NCBI GenBank assembly: GCA_947465275.1
Contig: CANIAI010000019.1
Span: forward strand, 1 to 13,996
Source of the DNA: Acidobacteriota bacterium
GTDB lineage: Bacteria > Acidobacteriota > Vicinamibacteria > Vicinamibacterales > UBA2999
Direction: 5' to 3'
DNA length: 13,996 nt
The notes below the pieces were generated by a model. That model saw nothing but the letters and a program-made list of their open reading frames with translations, was not told the DNA's origin and did no database searches. This document shows, piece after piece, positions 1-5,688 of this stretch. The translations under genes and the position numbers were made by a program. The first letter of the stretch is position 1; every line of letters begins with the position of its first letter.

Positions 1-1179
1 CACCGTGGTGAAGACGAGGTGACCGGTGAGCGCCGACTGGATGGCGATTTGCGCCGTCTCGGGGTCACGGATTTCACCGACCATGATCTTGTCGGGATCG
101 TGACGCAGGATCGAGCGGAGGCCGCGCGCGAACGTCAGTCCCTTCTTCTCATTGATCGGGATCTGCGTGATGCCGCGCAGCTGATATTCGACCGGGTCCT
201 CGATCGTGATGATCTTGTCCTCGACCGACTTGATTTCCGAGAGCGCGGCATAGAGCGTCGTGGTCTTGCCGGAGCCGGTGGGGCCGGTGACCAGCACCAT
301 GCCGTAGGGCTCCCGGATGTACTTGCGGAAGCGGCGCAGTTCCGGCTCTGGCCAGCCGAGGATGTCGAGCTTCAGCTCGGTGAACTGCTCGCTGATCGAC
401 TCCTTGTCGAGGATACGAATGACCGCGTCCTCGCCGTGGACGCTCGGCATGATCGACACGCGGAAGTCGATCGTCTTGCCCGGCGTGCGCACTTTGAAGC
501 GGCCATCCTGCGGCACGCGCTTCTCGGCGATGTCGAGTTCGGCCATCACCTTGATGCGCGAGATGATCGAACTGTGGAACTGCTTGCTGATCGGCCGCAT
601 GGCCGGTTGCAATACACCATCGATGCGGTACTTCACGTGGACCGCGTCGTCCTGCGTCTCGATGTGGATGTCGCTCGCGCGCCGCTGGATCGCCGTGAAG
701 AGCGTCGAGTCGACGAGGCGGATGATCGGACTGATGTCGCTGGTCAGCCGCTCGACGGTGAGGTTGTCCTCGCCGAGGTCCTCGTCCTTGAGCACCTGCA
801 GCTGGAAGCCCTCCGTGGCCTCCTCGAGCACGCGCTGCGAACTCTCGCTCTTCTTCAGAATCGACTGGATGGCCGACGGGGCACCGACGGTGACTTTCAC
901 CGGCGTGCTGAGCACCACGCTGAGCTCGTCGATCATCGGCAGGTCGGTCGGGTCGGACACGACGATGACGAGGGACTTCCCTTCCCGGCGATGCGGCACG
1001 AACCCGTACCGCAGCATCAGGTCGGCGGGGATCGTCCGGAACAGCTCCTGGTCAATCCGGAACTCGTCCATGTCGACGAATTCCACGCGATAGCGCTCCG
1101 CCAGTTTCCGCGCGTGCGAGACCTCTTCGGAGTATTCCTCCTGGGTCTGGACGAGATTGGTTGAATCAGCCGTGGACAC
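1..1179 (-). CDS. gspE: Type II secretion / type IV pilus assembly ATPase, GspE/PilB family (3' end outside the window)
   Basis: Hexameric cytoplasmic ATPase that powers assembly of a type II secretion pseudopilus or type IV pilus. The first 393 residues are visible of a family usually 500-570 long; the reading frame is still open at base 1. An N-terminal GspE/MshEN-type domain lies near residues 40-90. The ATPase core has S-D-I-H-I-E at 169-174, a Walker A GPTGSGKT at 299-306, an Asp box E-D-P at 327-329, and a Walker B region (IMVGEIRD) with its glutamate at 369, followed by the T-G-H histidine-box region at the edge. The chosen start is a GTG at 1177-1179, preceded by AGGGGAG six bases upstream, the clearest ribosome site in the window. 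It begins 10 bp after the gspF stop codon, so the two are almost certainly co-transcribed. GspE and PilB cannot be separated with confidence without the C-terminal part and the rest of the operon. Confidence 0.93.
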   Translation of the reverse strand, partial: MSTADSTNLVQTQEEYSEEVSHARKLAERYRVEFVDMDEFRIDQELFRTIPADLMLRYGFVPHRREGKSLVIVVSDPTDLPMIDELSVVLSTPVKVTVGAPSAIQSILKKSESSQRVLEEATEGFQLQVLKDEDLGEDNLTVERLTSDISPIIRLVDSTLFTAIQRRASDIHIETQDDAVHVKYRIDGVLQPAMRPISKQFHSSIISRIKVMAELDIAEKRVPQDGRFKVRTPGKTIDFRVSIMPSVHGEDAVIRILDKESISEQFTELKLDILGWPEPELRRFRKYIREPYGMVLVTGPTGSGKTTTLYAALSEIKSVEDKIITIEDPVEYQLRGITQIPINEKKGLTFARGLRSILRHDPDKIMVGEIRDPETAQIAIQSALTGHLVFTTV

Positions 1180-1189
1180 GCAGACTCCC

Positions 1190-2401
1190 CTAGGCTCCCA
1201 CCACCGAGCTCAGCTCGAACAGCGGCATGTACAGCGCCAGCACGACGAAGGCGATCACCACGCCCATCACGACGAGCAGGACCGGCTCCACGAGCGCGAT
1301 GAACCGGGCGACTTCCGTCTCGATCTCCTCGTCGTAGAAATCGGCGAGGCTGTTGAGCATCTCCTGCAAGGCGCCGGTCGATTCGCCGACCTCGACCATC
1401 TTCACGGCCACGTCCGGAAACACCCCGAGCGCCCGCATGGCATTGGCGAAGCTCTGCCCCTCGCGGACGCCGCGTGACACCTTGCCGAGCTCGCTCGCGA
1501 GGTGCCGGTTCGACATGGAGCGGCTCGCCGTCTCGAGGGCGTTCACCAGCGGAATTCCACCGCCGAGCAGCGTGGCGAGCGTCCGGGCGAGTTGCGCCGT
1601 CGCGAACTTGCGGACGGTGCCGCCGGCCCACGGCAGCTGCAGCAGCACGCGGTCGAGCTGGGTGCGCTGCCCGGGCTGCCGGATCCAGAACGTAGCGGCG
1701 AAGACCAGCCCGGCCACGGCGGCAATCAGCAGCCAGATGTTCCCGACCACCACGTTCGAGAGCCCGACGATGATGCGCGTCGAGAGCGGCAGCTCCTTCC
1801 CGAAGTTCAGGTAGAAGTCGGAGAACGCCGGGACGACGCGGAGGACGATGATGCCGATGAGCCCGATCATCATCGTCACGAGGATGATCGGATAGATGAG
1901 GGCCGAGATCGTCCGGCGCTTCACCGCCCCGATGACCTTCTCGTACCCAACGTACCGGCGGATCACCTCATCGAGGTTCCCGGCGCGCTCGCCGGCCATG
2001 ATCGAGGCGCTGTAGACCGGCGGAAAGAGGTCGGCATGTTCAGAGAAGGCATCAGAGAGGGCCGTCCCCGCCTTGACCTTCTCATAAACGCCGTCGAGCA
2101 CCGCCTTGAACGTCGGGTTCGAGACACGCTGCCGCAGGATGTCCAGCGACTGCACGAGCGGCATGCCCGCCTTGAGCAGCGTCGCGAGCTCCTGGTTGAA
2201 CACCAGGAACTCCCGGCGGGAGACCCGTCGCCGCCCGTCCCGCCTGAATGTCGGCACGGCAAAACCGCCCCGTCGCTGGAGGGCAAGGACGAACAGACCC
2301 TTCTCCTCGAGCTCGCGGCGGAGGCGTGCTTCGCTCTCGGCGACGTAGACCCCTTCGATGATCTCGCCGCCCGAGGTGCCGAGCCTGCAACGGAATTCCA
2401 T
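1190..2401 (-). CDS. gspF: Type II secretion / type IV pilus inner-membrane platform protein, GspF/PilC family
   Basis: Polytopic inner-membrane protein forming the platform beneath the pseudopilus and coupled to the GspE ATPase. At 403 aa it has the usual family length. The N-terminus (MEFRCRLG...) carries the short variable domain. Two T2SSF repeats follow, near residues 65-190 and 270-390; the second contains the conserved run FPDVAVKMVEVGESTGAL. Hydrophobic membrane segments occur near residues 170-198 (ALIYPIILVTMMIGLIGIIV), 222-240 (WLLIAAVAGLVFAATFWI) and 365-395 (VEPVLLVVMGVVIAFVVLAL). The ATG at 2399-2401 has no obvious ribosome site; an extended -10 box lies 35 bp upstream. The gene precedes gspE in transcription, the reverse of the common E-then-F order. 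The family assignment is firm; whether it serves secretion or pili is not shown here. Confidence 0.95.
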   Translation of the reverse strand: MEFRCRLGTSGGEIIEGVYVAESEARLRRELEEKGLFVLALQRRGGFAVPTFRRDGRRRVSRREFLVFNQELATLLKAGMPLVQSLDILRQRVSNPTFKAVLDGVYEKVKAGTALSDAFSEHADLFPPVYSASIMAGERAGNLDEVIRRYVGYEKVIGAVKRRTISALIYPIILVTMMIGLIGIIVLRVVPAFSDFYLNFGKELPLSTRIIVGLSNVVVGNIWLLIAAVAGLVFAATFWIRQPGQRTQLDRVLLQLPWAGGTVRKFATAQLARTLATLLGGGIPLVNALETASRSMSNRHLASELGKVSRGVREGQSFANAMRALGVFPDVAVKMVEVGESTGALQEMLNSLADFYDEEIETEVARFIALVEPVLLVVMGVVIAFVVLALYMPLFELSSVVGA

Positions 2402-2436
2402 CGTAAGTTTAGGTTCGACAGCTAATTACGGTCGCG

Positions 2437-2445
2437 ATCATAGCA
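2437..2445 (-). promoter_or_regulatory. Putative extended -10 promoter of gspF-gspE
   Basis: On the minus strand the sequence reads TGCTATGAT: a TATGAT hexamer (2437-2442) with a TG one base upstream, the classical extended -10 form. It would give a transcript starting near 2430 and a leader of about 29 nt before the gspF ATG. No good -35 hexamer is visible 17 bp upstream (GAGAAT), consistent with an extended -10. The rest of the 218-bp gap between gspF and the lipoprotein gene (2402-2619) shows no gene, RNA or strong repeat that I can support. Confidence 0.4.
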
Positions 2446-2619
2446 ACTGAAATTACACGATTCTCTACAGGATTGCCCCGATGTGGGACCGGACGCTGCC
2501 CTGTAAGACCGTCCGCCCAGGTCTCCGGCCGGGTCCACGTCGCCACACCGTGACCGGCGCCGGCGTCGCCGACGCTGTTCTATATGTCGGACGAAGTCTG
2601 TAATCGGCTTACGGGTGAG

Positions 2620-3501
2620 TTACTTTGGCTGCAGGAAGGCCCGGAAGACGCGGACCCCGAGTTCGCGGGCATCCGCGCTGCCGCTCCCCGGGACGGACGC
2701 CGGCACGAACGGGTGATCGACCGAGAGCGTCAGGTCGACCGTATCGCTGGTGCCGAGCTGTTCGGGGGTGAAGGTGAGCCGGCGCAACTCGCGGCGGTCG
2801 GGCGGCAGGTCGAAGGCATCGACCTCGGCCGAGCCGATGGTGAGGGTCACATGCTGGGTCCCCGCCGCGACGAGTGGCTGGTCGAGTTGCAGGAAGAACG
2901 TGGCCTCACGCATCGGGTTCTTGAAGGCGAGGGTGGCACTGCCCCGCGACCACTGCCATTCCAGTCCCAACCCGCCGCTGGCGCTCTCCGTGTCGTGCCA
3001 GCCGTCCTTGAAGATCACGAAGTACGTCTCGGAGGGCGGGCTGAGCGTGAAGCTCCCGGCCCGGTAGCCGCGTGGCTCCAGTGCTTCCCCGTCAAGCGGC
3101 AGTCGCGCGCCAGACGACCTGGAATACAGGCCGATTTCCACAGTGGTCTGGCCGGAGTATGGGAACTTGGGCACGAACATCATGCGCGTGTACTCCACCG
3201 TCGATCCCGGCGTCCAGGCGGAGGGAGGGGTCGGCGGCTGGTGGTCGTCCGTCCACATCAGCTCGCCGTCGGCGTCCAGAAAGTGGACGAACACCACCAT
3301 GTCCTGCGGGAAGGTGGCGCCGGCGGCGACGGTGACTCGGTAGGTCACGTCGACCGGACTGCCGACCGCGACATCCTGACGTGCGAGGACGACCTGCGCG
3401 GTGGCCAGCGGCGTCGCCGAATCCGTCCGGCGCGAGCAGCCCGCCAGCGAGGCGATGACGAGCAGGACGCAGGGGAACCACGAGAGCCGACCGAGACGCA
3501 T
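2620..3501 (-). CDS. Predicted lipoprotein of unknown function with two beta-rich domains
   Basis: I do not recognise a function. The 293-aa product starts with a lipoprotein signal peptide: basic MRLGRLSW, a hydrophobic stretch, then lipobox L19-A20-G21-C22, so it should be lipidated at C22 and sit in the envelope. The mature part has two regions. Residues about 35-155 hold an FVHFLDADGELMWTDDHQPP-type segment rich in aromatics and Asp/His/Pro, with an EYTRMMFVP and EIGLYS pattern. Residues about 165-293 hold a GWHDTE start, repeated beta-like strands and the ending ARELGVRVFRAFLQPK. I recall similar paired segments at the ends of Acidobacteria surface-glycan or glycosyltransferase-related proteins, but this is weak family memory. 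The ATG at 3499-3501 is chosen because it places the signal peptide at the N-terminus; the frame stays open far upstream only as antisense to the BMC genes. It is divergent from the BMC pair. Confidence 0.8.
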   Translation of the reverse strand: MRLGRLSWFPCVLLVIASLAGCSRRTDSATPLATAQVVLARQDVAVGSPVDVTYRVTVAAGATFPQDMVVFVHFLDADGELMWTDDHQPPTPPSAWTPGSTVEYTRMMFVPKFPYSGQTTVEIGLYSRSSGARLPLDGEALEPRGYRAGSFTLSPPSETYFVIFKDGWHDTESASGGLGLEWQWSRGSATLAFKNPMREATFFLQLDQPLVAAGTQHVTLTIGSAEVDAFDLPPDRRELRRLTFTPEQLGTSDTVDLTLSVDHPFVPASVPGSGSADARELGVRVFRAFLQPK

Positions 3502-3506
3502 GTGGC

Positions 3507-3536
3507 TGGAATGATACTCCGCAACTCTGCTAGAGT
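3507..3536 (+). promoter_or_regulatory. Putative promoter of the BMC-H / aldehyde dehydrogenase pair
   Basis: TAGAGT at 3531-3536 is a plausible -10 hexamer (four of six bases match TATAAT), with a weak -35 candidate TGGAAT at 3507-3512 and an 18-bp spacer. The same TAGAGT hexamer recurs upstream of the lytic transglycosylase gene. The predicted start near 3543 would give a 16-nt leader beginning GGAG. The supporting evidence is motif and position only. Confidence 0.35.
3511..3516 (-). promoter_or_regulatory. Putative -10 box of the lipoprotein gene
   Basis: The minus strand reads TATCAT here, matching TATAAT at five of six positions, with nine bases between it and the ATG at 3501. A transcript started at the normal distance would have a leader of only about 3 nt. 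No convincing -35 hexamer is seen. The box overlaps the region where the -35 of the divergent BMC promoter would lie. Confidence 0.35.
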
Positions 3537-3558
3537 GCCTGCGGAGAACACCGTATCC

Positions 3559-3834
3559 ATGACTGGCGACGCACTCGGCATGGTCGAAACGAAGGGCCTC
3601 ATCGGATCCGTGGAGGCCGCCGACGCGATGGTGAAGGCGGCGAACGTCGTCCTCATCGCGAAGGAATACATCGGCGCCGGCTACGTGACGGTGCTGGTCC
3701 GCGGGGACGTCGGCGCCGTCAAGGCGGCGACCGACGCGGGCGCGGCCGCCGCGCGCCGGGTCGGCGAACTGGTCTCCGTGCATGTCATTCCGCGACCGCA
3801 CGCCGAGGTCGAACGGATCCTTCCGAAGGCCTAG
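3559..3834 (+). CDS. Bacterial microcompartment shell protein, hexamer-forming BMC-H (PduA/CcmK-like)
   Basis: A 91-aa single BMC domain. Six copies form a hexagonal tile of a protein shell that encloses an enzyme pathway and controls metabolite passage through a central pore. Family hallmarks are visible: ALGMVETKGLIG at residues 5-16, E-A-A-D-A-M-V-K-A-A-N at 19-29 with the edge lysine K26, the pore loop I38-G39-A40-G41, V-R-G-D-V-G-A-V at 47-54, and the closing V-H-V-I-P-R-P-H at 74-81 with edge arginine R79. The ATG at 3559 matches the usual N-terminal length; a second ATG at 3580 would remove the first beta strand. GGAG lies 12 nt upstream. The aldehyde dehydrogenase gene follows after 9 bp, so this is a two-gene operon. 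No other shell gene (BMC-T or BMC-P) is present in the window, so a closed shell would need components from elsewhere. Confidence 0.96.
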   Translation: MTGDALGMVETKGLIGSVEAADAMVKAANVVLIAKEYIGAGYVTVLVRGDVGAVKAATDAGAAAARRVGELVSVHVIPRPHAEVERILPKA

Positions 3835-3843
3835 CCTCCCTGC

Positions 3844-5616
3844 ATGGCCGCTCCTGACCTGAGCGCGGCGGGCAGCGACCGCGATCTGGCGTCCGTCGCT
3901 GAGGCGCGTGCGCTCGCACGCCGCGCGAAGACCGCCCAGGCTCCCCTCGCGGAACTCTCCCAGGAACAGATCGACGCGATCGTCGGGGCGATGGCGTCGG
4001 CCGTGCGTCCGCACGCGGAGTCGCTGGCGCGCATGGCCGTCGAGGAAACCGGCTACGGCGTCGTGGCGGACAAGGTCCAGAAGAACCTGTTCGCCAGCAC
4101 CCGCGTCTACGAGTTCATCGCTCCGATGCGGACGGTCGGTGTCGTGCGCCGCCTCGAGGACCGGAAGATCATTGAGATTGCCGAGCCGTTCGGGGTCGTT
4201 GCCGCCATCGTGCCGTCGACGAACCCGACCTCGACCGCCATCTACAAGGCGCTGATCGCGCTGAAGGCGCGCTGCCCGATCGTGATCAGTCCGCATCCCT
4301 CCGCCGCCAGGAGCATCACCAGGACGGTCGAGATTCTCGCCGAGGCGGCTGCGCGCGCTGGCGCTCCGGAAGGCAGTATCGGCTGGATGACGCAGGTCAC
4401 CCTCGAAGGCACGCAGGAACTGATGCGGCAGCGCGAGGTCGCCGTCATCCTGGCGACCGGCGGCATGGGGCTGGTGCGTGCCGCGTACAGCGCCGGCAAG
4501 CCGGCCTACGGCGTCGGTCCGGGCAACGCGCCCTGCTACGTCGAGGCGAGCGCGGACGTGGCGAAGGCGGCGTCGGACATCATCACCGGCAAGACCTTCG
4601 ACAACGGGGTGCTCTGCTCTTCGCCCAATTCCGTGGTTGCCGATCAGGCGATCGCGGAGGCATTGCGGCAGGCGCTGGTGGCGAAGGGCGCCTATTTCCT
4701 CAGCGACGCCGAGTCGGATCAGCTCGCGCGGGCGCTGGTCACCCCTCAGCGGTTGCCGAATCCGGCCTTCGTCGGCAAGTCGGCCCGTTTCATCGCCGAG
4801 CAGGTCGGCATCCGGGTGCCGGACGGGACCCGTGCGCTCATCGCACCGCTGAAAGGGGTCGGACGGGAATTCCCGCTCTCCATCGAGAAACTGGCCCCCG
4901 TGCTGTCGTGGTACACGGTCAGCGACTGGCGCGAGGGGTGCGAACGCTGCATCCAGATCCTCCGGTATGGCGGGATGGGGCACACGATGTCCATCCATTC
5001 CCGCAACGAGGAGGTCATCCTGCAGTTCGGGCTGAAGAAGCCGGCCTTCCGCATCTGCGTGAACACGCCGACCACCCATGGGTCCATCGGGCTCACCACC
5101 GGACTCGACCCGGCGCTGACCCTCGGGTGTGGCGGCTGGGGCGGCAACATCACGTCCGACAACATTTCGCCCCGCCACCTGTTGAACATCAAGCGGCTGG
5201 CTTACGAACTGAGGCCGGCCAGCCAGGCCGGCACGCCATCCGCCGCGGCGATGGCTGCTGCTTCCCCGGGATCCACGATGTCGCATCCGAAAGACATTTC
5301 CGCCCAGACGCTCGCGGACCGCATCGACCAGTTCCTCGCGTCACGTGGTTTTCGCCCCGAGGCCGGCCGTTCCGACGTGCCCGCGGTGCCGGCATCATCC
5401 ACGTCGCCAACCGCGCCGTCCCCGTCGGCGGCATCGACGTCCCTCCCTCAGGCCTCGCCCGAGGTGCCCGCGGAGTTCGTCTGTGAAGATGACGTCCGCG
5501 CGGCGATCCGGGCAGGCCGCAGGATTCTCCTGGGCGAGCGGACGATCGTCACCCCCTCAGCCCGTGAACTGGGCGACGGGGCGAAGGTCTTCGTCGATGC
5601 CGGTTGGCCGCGCTGA
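3844..5616 (+). CDS. CoA-acylating aldehyde dehydrogenase, microcompartment-type (EutE/PduP-like), with C-terminal tail
   Basis: Expected to convert an aldehyde plus NAD+ and CoA into acyl-CoA and NADH. The catalytic core spans about residues 20-455: P-S-T-N-P-T-S-T near 125, the cofactor loop GVGPGNAP near 223, catalytic cysteine C258 in TFDNGVLCSSPNS, and the late LGCGGWGGN and I-K-R-L-A-Y-E segments shared with EutE, PduP and the N-terminal half of AdhE. At 590 aa it is about 120 residues longer than usual. The extra part contains an amphipathic helix (I485 to F503, ISAQTLADRIDQFLASRGF), a Pro/Ala/Ser linker at about 504-544, and a small conserved-looking module at 545-590 with TIVTPSAREL. 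The helix resembles a cargo encapsulation peptide. No ribosome site is seen before the ATG, which lies 9 bp after the BMC-H stop, so coupling is likely. The substrate aldehyde cannot be read from sequence; no alcohol dehydrogenase or phosphotransacylase is adjacent. Confidence 0.93.
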   Translation: MAAPDLSAAGSDRDLASVAEARALARRAKTAQAPLAELSQEQIDAIVGAMASAVRPHAESLARMAVEETGYGVVADKVQKNLFASTRVYEFIAPMRTVGVVRRLEDRKIIEIAEPFGVVAAIVPSTNPTSTAIYKALIALKARCPIVISPHPSAARSITRTVEILAEAAARAGAPEGSIGWMTQVTLEGTQELMRQREVAVILATGGMGLVRAAYSAGKPAYGVGPGNAPCYVEASADVAKAASDIITGKTFDNGVLCSSPNSVVADQAIAEALRQALVAKGAYFLSDAESDQLARALVTPQRLPNPAFVGKSARFIAEQVGIRVPDGTRALIAPLKGVGREFPLSIEKLAPVLSWYTVSDWREGCERCIQILRYGGMGHTMSIHSRNEEVILQFGLKKPAFRICVNTPTTHGSIGLTTGLDPALTLGCGGWGGNITSDNISPRHLLNIKRLAYELRPASQAGTPSAAAMAAASPGSTMSHPKDISAQTLADRIDQFLASRGFRPEAGRSDVPAVPASSTSPTAPSPSAASTSLPQASPEVPAEFVCEDDVRAAIRAGRRILLGERTIVTPSARELGDGAKVFVDAGWPR

Positions 5617-5621
5617 TCACG

Positions 5622-5648
5622 CTAACTGCTGAACTAGCTGGTAGTTAG
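5622..5648. terminator. Inverted repeat after the aldehyde dehydrogenase gene (terminator or operator)
   Basis: CTAACTGC (5622-5629) pairs with GTAGTTAG (5641-5648) as an 8-bp stem with one G-U pair and an 11-nt loop. It starts 5 bp after the stop codon and ends two bases before the -35 hexamer of the next gene. It is AT-rich compared with its surroundings. There is no U-tract, so it may instead be an operator for the downstream promoter. Confidence 0.35.
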
Positions 5649-5650
5649 TG

Positions 5651-5680
5651 TTGACCCTCCGATCTGCCGAATGGTAGAGT
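5651..5680 (+). promoter_or_regulatory. Putative promoter of the lytic transglycosylase gene
   Basis: TTGACC (5651-5656, five of six matches to the -35 consensus) and TAGAGT (5675-5680) are separated by 18 bp. The expected transcript start is near 5687, two bases before the ATG at 5689, so the message may be essentially leaderless. This placement favours the ATG at 5689 over one at 5671, which would lie inside the promoter. Confidence 0.55.
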
Positions 5681-5688
5681 ACGACTCC

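Noticed and set aside
19..1164. 381-codon plus-strand open frame at the left edge.
   Set aside because: It is the antisense of the gspE coding region, whose Walker A, Asp box and Walker B motifs are all intact on the minus strand.
2461..2619. Gap between the lipoprotein stop and the gspF promoter, checked for tRNA, small RNA or terminator.
   Set aside because: Only short GC-rich repeats such as CGGCG/CGCCG are seen; no cloverleaf, no U-tract and no open frame with a plausible product.
2584..3834. Long plus-strand reading frame (416 codons) that ends as BMC-H and could be read as a fused, extended shell protein.
   Set aside because: Its first 320 or so codons are antisense to the lipoprotein gene, with arginine-rich, low-complexity translation. 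The ATG at 3559 gives exactly the normal BMC-H length and N-terminus.
2620..5286. 888-codon minus-strand open frame covering the lipoprotein and the antisense of both BMC genes.
   Set aside because: Only the last 293 codons look like protein, beginning with a signal peptide and lipobox. The rest mirrors the codon bias of the GC-rich aldehyde dehydrogenase gene.
5671..5688. ATG at 5671 as the mltD start.
   Set aside because: It falls between the -35 and -10 hexamers of the apparent promoter, so a transcript from that promoter would not contain it, and it adds acidic residues before the signal peptide.
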